DNA of 64,000 nt from Amphibalanus amphitrite. Lineage: Eukaryota; Arthropoda; Thecostraca; Balanomorpha; Balanidae. A program made the position numbers and the translations under genes. This document shows, one piece after another, positions 32,680 to 44,544 of this stretch (position 1 is its first letter; each line of letters opens with the position of its first letter). A model generated the notes under the pieces. That model had not been told where the DNA came from and searched no databases. It was given only the letters and a program-made list of their open reading frames with translations. Location of the stretch: assembly GCF_019059575.1 (NCBI RefSeq), contig NW_024883395.1:18501-82500 (forward strand), written 5' to 3'.

Positions 32680-33616
32680 TTAACCCTCGCACGACCAGGC
32701 CATTTCTCATAACACGAACGACCAGGGGGGGGGGGGTTGTTACGACCCCCCCTGGCGTTTCGAAACGGAAGGTCGTAGAGCTTAGCGGAAAAAACCAACG
32801 GATTGCTCTCAACGAGATCTCGCGATTGGTGGTATAGGTATTTTTGGTCCTAGGTCAACATTTGACCTACTTATTACCGGTCAAAGGTCAAATTTTCGGA
32901 AAAATCTAACTTTTTCAGATTTCCGCGCCGATTGCGGCAAAACGGTAAGAGATATCGACTTGAAACCTTCACTATCGTGATCCTTGATCAATTCTCTATC
33001 GTTTGGTGCGTATTTCGATGTCATAACTCTAAAAATGATGCGTTGGGAGCATCGGAAGTCTGCAAGGTCATTTGTGCATTGGGTCACGTCAGGCGTGTGA
33101 CGTCACTGACCTGACCCTGACCCAAAATGAACTACAAGAAACAACCGACGATGCCTGAAATGGATAGCAAATTCGAATTCAGGGCATCAAAATACCCCGA
33201 AAAGGCATACAAGTGCAAGAAGTCATTACAGGTCAACCGAGGTCACTGACCTGACCTTGACCTTTAGTAACCTTGAAAAGGTCAACGGACATTGTGCCAA
33301 TGTCAAATCAGCCAGTTATGGTTCTAAAACAATCCATCAGTGTGTCAGGTCAGTCGGCATTTATACCAATGTGAAGCAATCTCTAATTTAGCGTAAATCT
33401 TGCCGGAGGTTGTTCCCTTTATGACGTCATAACTCCGTGACCTGACATGACCCGATCAATTTTTTTTTTCGGCAAAAGATGCGCGAAGGTTGCCCCAGAG
33501 GGTATTGAAAATTTCAGCCCGCTACGACAAGCCGTTTAGCGTGGTGCACTTCGAAAAAACCTCAGGGGGGGGGGGGGGGGGTGATACAACCCCCCCCCTA
33601 GGCGTTTTAGGGTTAA
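32680..33616. mobile_element. TTAA-flanked non-autonomous element, family F
   Basis: Starts TTAACCCTCGCACGACC and ends TTTTAGGGTTAA; beyond the first bases the ends differ. It has G/C hairpins near both ends and TGACCT hexamers. The uninterrupted target (GCTCATTAAATGATAACGC, minus-strand reading) is present in the right arm near 36009-36027. Confidence 0.85.
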
Positions 33617-33758
33617 ATGATAACGCAGCTTTTCCGTTTATAAGCTTACGGTTTATGGACTCTAGTGCTCTTATAGCTTTCTTATTGCTTTCAACATGTT
33701 CAAAAAGGATATTACCCAAGCTCATAATGGTTAACAAAAGTATTATTTCCATTAAATT

Positions 33759-33815
33759 GACCTTATAGTTCGACGCGTTTCGTATATTCCCTATACATTT
33801 TCAAGAACAAAGGTC
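33759..33815 (-). ncRNA. Degenerate hammerhead ribozyme motif, PLE-C left arm
   Basis: Inverse copy of the motif at 35819-35875. Stem I halves GACCTT/AAGGTC and GTTC/GAAC, a stem II hairpin around GGGAA, GAA, and ACGCGTC are all present, but the core reads TTGAAAA instead of CTGANGA. Confidence 0.6.
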
Positions 33816-33931
33816 ATGTCACACATTTCGGTCAAATCAGTTCGTTTGAATTAATCCACCGCGAGATAGTCGCTCGTGATAAATTGCAAAAGACATTTCT
33901 GAAGAAACTTGATATGCTTATAGAAAATGAA

Positions 33932-35116
33932 TTAACCCGCGCGGGGCTGGGGTCTCCAGCCGAACGCGCGGGGCTGGGGGGGGGGTAAATTTTACCCCCC
34001 CTGTTATCTCCCGAACTAATGGTCCGATTTGGAAAATTCAAACGCCAATCGAAAGCTCTCATCACGAACTACTAAAAACATGTACTTAATTTAAATTTTG
34101 AGGTCAAGGTCAAGGTCAGGTCAAGGGTACAAATTGCAAGTTTCTACAGTATCGGCCTTGCACCGTAGTTGCCTAAGAATGGAGTCATGGACTGAGACTG
34201 ATCGCCCAAAACGTGTTCTTAGGCTACCAAGACAATATTCGTTGCATACAATATCATTCAGAGGTCAAGGTCAAGGTCAGGTCAGGTCAGGTCAGGTCAC
34301 CAAAAAACAAAATATAGAAAAGGGCATGTGCGACACGTGTTTTATGGGTCAATTTACTCATAGAATTCAATAGCCACACTCAATAAGTGATATGGACCAC
34401 CTCTGGATGAATTTCAGGTCGAGGTCAGGTCAAGGTCAGGTCAAGTGAGGTCAAATTTTGAAGTTGGTTGTTAAGGCCTAAAAAGGTGTCTATCTGATGC
34501 AGTTTTTCACGGCGAATCGAATGGTGCTATTTTTGTTTCCGTACGAGGTCTAGAACTTCCAAAAAAGTGATTTTTCAAAAAAATTGTGTGTCGTGACGTC
34601 ATAAAATTTTGAATAACTCCCACATTTTTGAACCGATTCTTCTAAAATTTGGTATGTAGGTGCACATAGACCACTTCTCTGACATATATTCCGTTTTTTT
34701 CGATAGACTCAAAATTTTGGATTTTATAATGATTTTCCCAAAAAAGTCAGTTTTTTGAAAAAATTTAGGCCAAAATCGAAAATTTTCAAAAAACCGAGAT
34801 AGCCATTTGATAGACAAAGTAAAATTACGCATAACCTTTTTTGTTACGTCTTGATTCCTTTAAAAATGAAGATGTTAGCGGCGTTTGAACTTTTGCCGTT
34901 TTTGAGGCGAAAATGACGAACATGACGTCACTAAAACGTCAATTTCTCAAAAATTTTCCGACGGATTTCGCTCAAATTTTCAGGGAACGTGTCAAATTGA
35001 TGTAAGAAAAGGTACTGAAAGTTTGGCGGCGCTGCGCGCCGCCGTTTTTGAGATATCGCAAAAATTCGCGAGGGGGGGTAAAATTTACCCCCCCCCCCCA
35101 GCCCCGCGCGGGTTAA
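33932..35116. mobile_element. TTAA-flanked non-autonomous element, family G
   Basis: Ends TTAACCCGCGCGGGGCTGG and CAGCCCCGCGCGGGTTAA. It has direct arrays of AGGTC (seven units at 34262-34298) rather than mixed orientations. The other arm of PLE-C has the empty site (GAATTAAACG, minus-strand reading, near 35697-35706). Confidence 0.85.
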
Positions 35117-35191
35117 ACGAGTTACATCAACATTAACGAATTGCATCCATCTATCCAGGTAAGCGCAGCTTTCTAGTGGGCGACACGTGAC

Positions 35192-35565
35192 CTAGGTCAG
35201 GCGCCGACCCTCATACAACTGCAGGGTTCCTCGGGCGTTTATCTGCCGATTGATGGCTGGGTCCTTTTCCCTGATCATGATGGCCTCGAGAGCCGCCAGT
35301 CGTCGCCAGTCCGATGCTCTCGCCAGAATGGAGGTGTTGTCCACGATTTCCCGTCTGGTCAGTAGGGTTTGGTGTTCAGTCTGGTGTGTTGCTGCGGTCC
35401 TCCGCTCTGAAGGTGCATAGTTAGGCGCCGGGACAGAGTCGTGGTGGTGAGGCCGATATAGCCACTTGAAGGATAACCCCGATAACGACCCCGATAACGA
35501 TAACCCCGATAACGACTGGCGGCTCTCGAGGCCATCATTATCAGGGAAAAGGACCCAGCCATCAA
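35192..35565 (-). pseudogene. GIY-YIG endonuclease fragment of PLE-C
   Basis: The minus strand reads GYIGLTTTTLSRRLTMHL (YIG half of the GIY-YIG motif plus the conserved Arg and His). After a frame change near 35375 it continues with LEAIMIREKDPAINRQINARG and a stop at 35194-35192. This C-terminal text (LEA.MI...P.IN.Q...GTL.L) is typical of PLE endonucleases. A minisatellite of CGATAACCC-like units (35470-35512) replaces the upstream part. Broken and inactive. Confidence 0.65.
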
Positions 35566-35818
35566 TCGGCAGATAAACGCCCGAGGAACCCTGCAGTTGT
35601 ATGAGGGTCGGCGCCTGACCTAGGTCACGTGTCGCCCACTAGAAAGCTGTGCTTACCTGGATGGATGGATGCAATTCGTTAATGTTGATGTAACTCGTTT
35701 AATTCATTTTCTATAAGCATATCAAGTTTCTTCAGAAATGTCTTTTGCAATTTATCACGAGCGACTATCTCGCGGTGGATTAATTCAAACGAACTGATTT
35801 GACCGAAATGTGTGACAT

Positions 35819-35875
35819 GACCTTTGTTCTTGAAAAGGTATAGGGAATATACGAAACGCGTCGAACTATAAGGTC
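35819..35875 (+). ncRNA. Degenerate hammerhead ribozyme motif, PLE-C right arm
   Basis: Stem I: GACCTT (35819-35824) pairs with AAGGTC (35870-35875) and GTTC (35826-35829) with GAAC (35863-35866). Stem II is GTATA/TATAC with loop GGGAA. GAA is followed by palindromic ACGCGT, which could pair between two copies, and C at 35862 is the cleavage-site position. The core at 35830-35836 is TTGAAAA, lacking the C and the catalytic G of CTGANGA, so it is probably dead. Confidence 0.6.
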
Positions 35876-36028
35876 AATTTAATGGAAATAATACTTTTGT
35901 TAACCATTATGAGCTTGGGTAATATCCTTTTTGAACATGTTGAAAGCAATAAGAAAGCTATAAGAGCACTAGAGTCCATAAACCGTAAGCTTATAAACGG
36001 AAAAGCTGCGTTATCATTTAATGAGCAT

Positions 36029-36276
<248 letters not shown>

Positions 36277-36882
36277 TCAAACTTGCACTAGCGACGATGT
36301 ATAGGTAAGCATCATTTGTAACTGCCGATTACAAAAGTTAATCGCTGTCAATGCGCACCAAGTGAGGGGACACTGCGTTCTCCGGGTAGCGCCGCCGAGT
36401 TCAGGTCACTGAGCCCCAGCGGCCGTCGGGTGCCGAGCACCGGGCGTGGTTTCGTGGGTAAACATGCGCTCGGTACAATGATTGTACTGTTTCTAAGAGC
36501 TTTTGGTGGCTTTTTGGAAATACTATGGGTGGATATTGATCAGAAAAGAATACTCTTCCAATTTACGAAAATTTGATTGTTACACGTTTAGGTACATTAT
36601 CAATCGTCTCTGCCGGAACAGCTGCCCACCAGGGCAGAATACTGGACATCGCAGCTTTTATACACACGGCTACAACTCCGCATATACGAAAGGTACGGAG
36701 ACGGTCGCTCAAGTCCATTCAGCGTTGGCTCCATCTCGACAGAATTGACGCAAAACGTATAGGTATACAGAGTGTCACGAACTTGATACGCGGTTGGCGC
36801 GGTCTTGTCCCTCCATGCCCCTCCTGAGTGCTGAATGGATGTAATTTGAACGGGTCCGGCACCAGAGCATCTGGACAAGGAC
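36277..36882. other. No recognised feature
   Basis: Several short overlapping frames only. The segment and 38168-38491 were continuous before the hAT insertion at 36883-38159. Confidence 0.4.
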
Positions 36883-38159
36883 CAGCGTTACCGCTGGCGT
36901 CTCGCTGGTTTCCCCAGATTCTCACGAAAATTTCCCTATTTTAGAAATCATTTCCCTAGATGCGGTTATTTTCATGGAATTTGACGTACTTTCCTCATTT
37001 TGACCATTCGTGTTATAGTCGCTGCGTCCTAAAACAGCAATTAACTACATTCTGTAACGTTAACGTAAGAGATTCGATAGGCGTTATCACAAGTGTATCT
37101 GCGGCCATTGGGGCGACGTAAGAAAAGAGGAAAACAACTGGCCCCAAGAACTTTAAATTATCAGTTAGCATGCATCTTTTCCTTGCTATGTAGATAGTTT
37201 ACCATTAATTGTTAGAGAAAATTGCATATAAAATCTTCCATTTATGCTTTTTTCATCGTTTGCATAATATGTTCTTTTACTAAGCTAGAAACACTAATTA
37301 GAAATAGTTCCTGCATCATCGTCAAGAACAATAGGAAAGGCTTGAAGTGAATACAATAATATAAATGGTTTTGTGATCTATGTGAAGACACTTCTAAAAT
37401 TGCCTGTAGAAATATTGAAGGCAAAAGTTCAACTTTTGCACAAGACGGATGTCTATAAACATATTCAACGTGTGACAACTCAGCCGGTATTTCGTCGCCC
37501 ACAGCCAAGCTTTCCCTAGTGACCGATAGAGGCGCTGCTATCGATGTCCGCCCGTGCCGCCTAACGTCTAATGAAATTGCTGGCATATAGCAAATTACTG
37601 TATATGGTATAATATAATTGCGTGGTATATCGCAAATTGTGGTGTGTTACTTGTGGGCCGCGGGAAACTAAGTACCAACATCGTATGGGTAGCGGTATAG
37701 TGCTGGCGTAAGAGACGAGTCGATGCATTATTTTGCACCGTCAGTTTGACCGTAAGGAAGTGACATGCGCTAGAAGTAGACATTGTAAAAATTGCGCCAA
37801 AATAAAAACTTTGATGTGAAAAATTAGCCGCACCCGAAATGGAACAACGCAGAAGCAGTTTGTTTTGGAATAATAGCAAGAATTATATATACATGCATAC
37901 ATAGGTAGGTATATGTAATATTCCCTTTATATCTTTAAAACGAGGGTCCTATTAACCTAAAGTTTTGAAAAATGTTCTCATATTTATTTGGTATGACATG
38001 CGGAAGAATAATTCATGACAACAATGATTTCGATTGTTGAAAAAACAACAATTTTTCGGGTTGGTGGTATTTCCCTAGATTTTGTGTGAAATCCATATAT
38101 CCCTAGATCTTCGCTGATTTCCATAGAAAAGGGAAATTTCCCTAGCAGCGGTAACGCTG
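36883..38159. mobile_element. hAT-like non-autonomous element
   Basis: Terminal inverted repeats CAGCGTTACCGCTG and CAGCGGTAACGCTG, flanked by the 8-bp duplication ACAAGGAC (36875-36882 and 38160-38167). TTTCCCTA words cluster at both ends. No transposase frame inside. Confidence 0.85.
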
Positions 38160-38167
38160 ACAAGGAC

Positions 38168-38491
38168 ACTCGGCATCTAAATCGGCCATCCCCCCAGTAT
38201 CTGAAGACTTTACCCTGAAGCTGAAGCCGCTCAACCTCAGGCTGCAACCCTGACTTACCGTCATCCATAAGTGATGCAGCTGGATTTCGACAAAACCCAC
38301 CAAATCTGGACCATTCAGGACTAGAGATTCAGACTTTTCAATGATGAGGCCGTGAGGCGATATTAGCCGTTTTCACGACGGCCATCTGGTACACATTTGG
38401 TTCAATCTGGTGTAGATTAGGTGCATATTTGGTCAAATTAGGTTCAGTGTGTCTCTTAGTAGCTATCAGCTAGGGTTGTACTAATTGCTTA
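38168..38491. other. No recognised feature
   Basis: Unique-looking sequence between two transposons; no supported coding region. Confidence 0.35.
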
Positions 38492-39668
38492 GGGGAGAGT
38501 GGGGTAAGATGCCCAGGGTGGGAAAGACGCCCCACCCCCTCTAGCGGCGAAACAAAGAATCGAACCTGGAAATTAATGTTCTTAGCGTAAAGCGGAAGCC
38601 TGCCTTATTAACTGCACAAAAATTTGCGAAGCTCAGTTGGGCAACGGCTGGCTGGTGATTGCATGTTTTTTATTTGCTGCTTTCAAAAAATATTAAGATG
38701 TCAAAACATTGTAAATATCAAAGAAGGTAGATAATTTTTGCGTCCCTTGCTATAGTTGTGATACATTAACATGCGTGTACTGTGTCCCAAACAGTTTGTT
38801 TCAGGGTGTAGTTTTATGGCTAACAAATTGTACTGATTTAATGTTACTTCGGTACCTTGGGGTAAGATGCCCCCTGTCCTGATGGGGAAAGACGCCCCCC
38901 TAAATCCGTAGGCTGTCCTTCAAGCAGAACGTCAAATCATTTATTACATACTTGTGATGAGAGACAAAAGCCGATCTGGGACTATTGAGAGTCCAGTACG
39001 GTCGGGTGCTCCCCATGCCGGTATCTCGGCCCACACAGCGACTTTTTGGGCGGCATCTGACTCTGAGAGCCCTCACGACGGCCTCTGTGGGCCCCATTAT
39101 TGGCTCCAGGGCCCCTCACGACATGTCTTGCGGGCTCCCACGTTGGCTCCACGGGCCGCGCTGGCATCTGAGGTCCCCATGATGGGCTCGAGGGCCCTCA
39201 AGCATCATGAAGACCTATAAGGGCCCCACAGTGGTCTCCGAACGCCACCACGGAGGCTTGTTTGGCCGTGTTGGACTATGATGGCCCTAACGATGACCTC
39301 TGAAGCCCCTTACGACTACTTTTGAGGGCCCTTACGATGACGTTTGGTGTCTACTGCAGGCTCGAAGGGACTACTGATTCGTCCAGGCGATTCATGTGCC
39401 CATTTATGTCACTTATAGTGCAGGGGGGCATCTTACCCAACGCCAGGGGGCGTCTTTCCCACCCTGTGGGGTAAGATGCCCCCTTTCACTTCTTCGGGAA
39501 AATGCTGAATAGCAAAAAAAGTTATCATATTTCAGGCACGAAAGTGTGATATTTTTGGAGAAAAATGATCTCGGCTTCCGTTGAAACTCCAAGTTTTTGC
39601 TTTCCGATCGTCATTTTCGAATAATATATGACATAGCAAAACCCTTGGCATCTTTCCCCGCTCTCCCC
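38492..39668. mobile_element. DNA transposon remnant with GGGGAGAGYGGGG ends and TA flanks
   Basis: Ends GGGGAGAGTGGGGTAAGATGCC and its inverse GGCATCTTTCCCCGCTCTCCCC, flanked by TA. Internal GGGGTAAGATGCCCC and GGGAAAGACGCCCC motifs recur at 38500, 38862, 38884, 39430 and 39470. It carries the GGCCTCTGAGGGCCC minisatellite. Superfamily not resolved; TA duplication alone fits several. Confidence 0.65.
39010..39340. repeat. Degenerate 21-23 bp minisatellite, second locus
   Basis: Units such as CACGACGGCCTCTGTGGGCCCC, related to the array at 20826-21360. Confidence 0.6.
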
Positions 39669-39703
39669 TATATACTTCCTTTGTCATATTATCAGAGAGC
39701 ATC

Positions 39704-39732
39704 ATCATAGACATAGACATAGACATAGACAT
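39704..39732. repeat. (ACATAG)n microsatellite
   Basis: Four to five ACATAG units following CATCATC. Confidence 0.85.
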
Positions 39733-40122
39733 GTATTTGCGACCCTTCCACATCCATGGTGGCTATTCCGAGACGCGCGTCAATAAGATAGAAACTTGAT
39801 ATACATAAAACACACCTGAGGTAAAATGAACACATTTACAATGCAGCAGGGTACTCACGAAAGGCGATTGTACCACACACACAAACTGTTCAACACCCGC
39901 TCTGACATTCGCCGGCAGCACCTAACCAGTGTCACGCTGTTTCGTTTCACTGTGTTTCGGTTAAAACACTGAAATAAATTCATAACGGCCGTTTTCACGA
40001 CGGAATAGCAGGCATCTATTTGATACCTATTTGATCCTTTGGTTCCTCAGGAATTTTAGTAGTTCTTTTTAGTAGGTTCCCCAGCTTTCGAATGAATGGT
40101 GCGTTAGTTTGCTATTTTTCTA
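39733..40122. other. No recognised feature
   Basis: No coding region or repeat end recognised before the TTAA element. Confidence 0.35.
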
Positions 40123-40998
40123 TTAACCCTATTAGTGGCAGGCTCCTGGCTACCCCTATTAGTTGCAGGGGGGGGGGGGGGCTGTTTACGACCCTCCCTT
40201 GATATCTCGAGATCTAACGGGCCGATTTTCAAAATTCAAACGGCATTCGATTTCGCTCAACGTGATCTACATTTCTAAAAAAAATGTCAATAGGGGGGTA
40301 GAGGGGGGTAAAAACGGACAAATTGCAGATACATTTTAGACTGTTCATCACGGCCAGGTTTCTGAACCAATCTTAACGCAACTTTTGCCGATCGATAGAG
40401 AATGAACCAGGAATTCACATGGATCCTAAAAATATGCATTTTCAAAAATCATAGGCGGATACAGATCATTGAGATTGGGGGTACACAAAAAGTATAGTAA
40501 ATAAGGTTTTTGTTGGTACTGTTTCTAAAAAGGGTGGTAATGGTCTTGTTATGTTACAATTTTCTTATGAGAGAACGACTACAATTGTATTGGTCATGCA
40601 TAGGCGGTGTCAGGGCACCTATGTTGGGAGGTAAAACATTACCCCCCTTTTTGGACGCCTGGATCCGCCTATTATAGCAAAAACGTGTCAAAAGAGGATG
40701 CACAATAACTGTATATGCTATCACATGATACCTTTCATTCACTGTTCGTAAAACTGGTGCAGCATCGTGATCCTCGCCCAAATGACTCGCTTCACGAATA
40801 GGACCCCCCAATTCCCAGTGCTCTGGAGCCGCTCCTGGTAAAGTTATGAACTTGAAATTTTCAGGGAATGTGCCCAATTTAGTTTTAGGAAAAGTCAGAA
40901 AATTTCAGCATCGTAGCTTCAGCGGTTTCGGAGATATTCCCGAAAAACCTGAGGGGTGGATAAAAACAACAAATATTCCCTGCCACTAATAGGGTTAA
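40123..40998. mobile_element. TTAA-flanked non-autonomous element, family E, complete
   Basis: Ends TTAACCCTATTAGTGGCAG and CTGCCACTAATAGGGTTAA. It is the inverse of 24654-25540 with high similarity across the whole length. Confidence 0.88.
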
Positions 40999-41591
40999 AT
41001 ATCACATCGATTTACTTTATCTAAGGATTTATCACTAATATCAACATAAAGCGTAAGCACAATTATAAAATAATGAAATTATTAAATACTAGTACAATAG
41101 TTAAAAAAGATACTGAGCTGCCAGGCTACAAAGAATATATTCATTTATGGCGCACGACAGACATTTAGAAAGCAGCGCCCTGTTTTATTGCACGCTGCTA
41201 GCCGCTTCCATTGGGTTTTGCAGGCCGACGTCATTGGTCGTTACACGTATGATGTCACGCGATTTGTGGCCTATCACGGCTCTTTAATGATCTCCACTAA
41301 ATGAATGCAACAATGGCGTTTTAAGTTGATCTCTGTGGCCATCTGTCTATGGAGCGACCAATATGAAAGTTGGGTGAATTTACCGGGGTTACATGACTAT
41401 GAGCAAGCAAATGTGTATCAGGAATGGATTTAGGTGGAGAATTGCGCTGGACCATGAGGGAGCCGAGACAGACGATGCGGGTCAAGGTCACCGCTGGGGT
41501 AACGGTGGATTGGCTGCGCCCGAGCACCCGTAACGCGGCACAATTCTCCATCTATTGTTGGCGCGCTTTTTTCTAACCGCAGGCGCGCCTG
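40999..41591. other. No recognised feature
   Basis: Short overlapping frames only; no transposon end recognised. Confidence 0.35.
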
Positions 41592-44431
41592 CACTGTAAA
41601 AAATATTGACTAGCCCCTCGTCAAATGATTCTCAACGCTAAATGTCGGGGGTACAGACTAGTTTTGCATCCTACTTTTGACACACGCTGCGAGCCCCTGG
41701 CTTGTTTTGTGTTCGTCAGATGACAGTTACCAGGTGTCGGTTAGTTTTTACCACGTCCCAAAAATAGCTGGAGCGTTTCTGCCTTGTTTTGGAAGCAGGT
41801 CCTCGTTAATGCTGTGTATGATAACAAAGTACCTAGTAACAATAATAACGAAAAACAATGTCAAAACGAGGGCGGCTTGTTTAGTGACGATGCTCAAAAG
41901 AAGCATCGTCTTGTTCCTACTTAACGAATGAAGCTCAAACTAGGTCAAAACTAACGTATTGCTCAGCCCATAGTCAGATGACCAGCAGATCCTACGCCGC
42001 CCAATCCAGTCATCGAATTTGCCAGCGAATTCGTTTGAAGACCATCATATTATTAAATATCGGTGGTCTTCAAACGAAATCCCTTACCAGTTTGATGACG
42101 AATTCATCCGGCCCATTCCAAAAACGCTCAAGATAAAATGAAAGTGTATTTCTGAAATAATGTGCTTTCTTGCAATGCACCTTTCGTATATCAAGCGAAT
42201 CTTTCACTTCCAGCGCCCGTTTACAGTTAACAATCGAATCAGAAGCATGCACATACCTATCGATAGATCTGAACCTAAGAACACAGAAGACATTTTGTAG
42301 AGTACCTGTCTGAGCCTATGCAGTGGAGCCCGTGAGCCGCCCAACCGCAGCTGCCTCATGAACTTGATGATAGGTCTGAACCTCAGATTGGCCAGAGCTT
42401 AGCCGTCAATAACCAGCTTATTTATATCCACAGTTGTAGTGACTTAGGGTTTGGAATTTGCCAAACCTAAGTTTTGATTACCAAGAGAAGTTTTGTACTT
42501 CTTGCACTTGCCAGTGTTGCCAGGTCGAGTGATACCAATACCTCCAGAAAATGTTGTAAAAACCTCTAGAAACCTCTGTTCCATTGCCGCCGATTATGAA
42601 GGATATACCTCCATACCTACCTCCGTACCACAAACGTGGCGCTGTTTCAAAGCACGCTGCCATCCGTTGCCAGCGCGTGATGACATCATCAAGCCCATTG
42701 CTCCAACACTACCAAAGGGTCTGTTCCAGTCGCACTTCCTAACACCTCTAAACTCCTCCAAGATTGCTTCCCTGTTCCAGTGTCAGCTCTAGCCCCTACA
42801 CATCAAAGGAGGGCCCTGCTCTAACCTCTATCTTGCTCTTGGAGGAGTTTAGAGGTGTTAGGAAGTGCGACTGGAACAGACCCAACCCAAAGTGTGACGT
42901 CAGCGCGCTGGCAGCAGCTGGCAGCGGGCTTTGAAACACCCGGTTGTATCCCCAATCAAGATAATTCACTCATCCTTCGCATGCCTTCGCATTTGTCCAC
43001 ATAACTTGGTGGACTTGGTGCCCACCGTGGGCACCAGGTTTACATAGCCTTGGTGCCCACGGTATATCGAGATCTTTTAGCTGCAGCCGGCGGCCAGAGC
43101 CTCAATAGTGAACAAGCCAAAAGTAGGCTTTTCGTTTCCATCAATCTGTAAAAAAGTGTGTTTAAGCATGCAATACTTAAAAATAATAACATGAAATTAA
43201 GTACCTAAATAGTTCTCAAGAGACCTTGATGCTAATTGTCTTTTCTCGAATTTTAAGATTACCTCTAGAAAACCCTCTAGAATACGGCATTTTTCAAAAA
43301 CCTCCAGGAGCCCCGAAACGCTCCCCTAAAACCTCTAGATCTGGAGGTTTACCTCTAGACCTGGCAACACTGGCACTTGCCCTTTCTTCATAACTTTGGC
43401 GGAAATCGTCGTAGTGAAACTTCAGTGTTCCGTTAGCTGTCGGTTCTTGAGAGAGTTGGCCAGGCCGGACATCGGGGGCGGCTCCACAACTTTCGAAAAA
43501 TTAAACCTAAGTCCTATTGCACTGCATGGAGAGCAATTCATTTAAAATCGCTCTTGTCCCCCCCCCCCCTCGACAACTTTGCAAACGTCTCTGCGCGATT
43601 TGGTTGAGAATAATGGCTTATGGCAAGTTATTGAATCAGAACGTCGATCACTGCAGGTCATATATCGGCAAGCAATTCTTCATAACTAGACACTGCACAA
43701 ATGGAAACGATACAGGTTTGCCCAGTGATAAACACTCGCACTGCACAGACTCGCGCACCCCCGACCGAACGCGGCACGGCACAGCGCAACAGCTGGCGCC
43801 GGGAAGCCGGGAACGCATTAAGTGAAGGATTCACAGGTGCGCAACTTTATTGCGAACAATAAAAACCTACCGCAAACGATTAAAAAAAAGTTTTAGGGCA
43901 ATCGGAAATACAAATGTATTGACTTATAGAAATAAAATTGTCATTCACCTTCCAAATAACCCAACAATTTATTTGCCGTAAAAAGTGTCTGGAAATGGAA
44001 AGTTGCTAACATGATTCAGCAAGTAGGGAAACGCAGCCGCTACCTGGCGAATAATCTCAGGCTGGTTTAGTGACGAGTGCATTGCTACGGCTTGTTCCTC
44101 ACCCTTCACAGATTACTATGACAAAACTACCCCTAGTATTTTGATCATCCTGAGGCTGGCTTTCACCTAATAATTTGATGAGGGTCTTCCTCGTTTCGGA
44201 TTGAGGCGAAAACAAACGTCAAACAACCTTGATAGTTAATTCAGCACTTCAAAACAAAGGTACACCTAGGGTATCATTACAATACCGGATCATAACGATC
44301 TGGATAGTTCTCAGCCTGTAAGCTAACTAAGCGGTAACTAGTCAAGTGGTAGGTACCGGAAGCATTGACAACCTGGTGACTGTTTCGAGACCCTTGTTTT
44401 GACACATAGCTCGTCAATATTTTTTACAGTG
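41592..44431. mobile_element. DNA transposon with CACTG terminal inverted repeats
   Basis: CACTGTAAAAAATATTGAC at the left and its exact inverse at the right (19 bp, then a near match AGC). CACTG ends are seen in CMC/Chapaev-type and some other superfamilies. I see no clear target duplication, so assignment stays open. No intact transposase. It hosts a hAT insertion and a 15-bp foldback at 42028-42078 (TTCGTTTGAAGACCA arms). Confidence 0.65.
42512..43372. mobile_element. hAT-like non-autonomous element
   Basis: Ends CAGTGTTGCCAGGTC and GACCTGGCAACACTG, flanked by the 8-bp duplication GCACTTGC (42504-42511 and 43373-43380). Inside, arms of about 46 bp (GGGTCTGTTCCAGTCGCACT... at 42718 and its inverse ending 42883) form a large hairpin, and CTCTAGA words cluster at both ends. 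Confidence 0.87.
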
Positions 44432-44544
44432 TGGGCACATCTTCGCGGGTAATTCCAGTTCTGTTTTGGCCATAATAATTTGTGAAGCCCTCTATTTTGC
44501 CACTGAATTTGATCATTCTAATTTCTATTTCTAAGAAAACAAGG

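Noticed and set aside
44482-44544. N-terminal extension of LINE ORF1
   Set aside because: It starts at GTG; the first ATG is at 44545.
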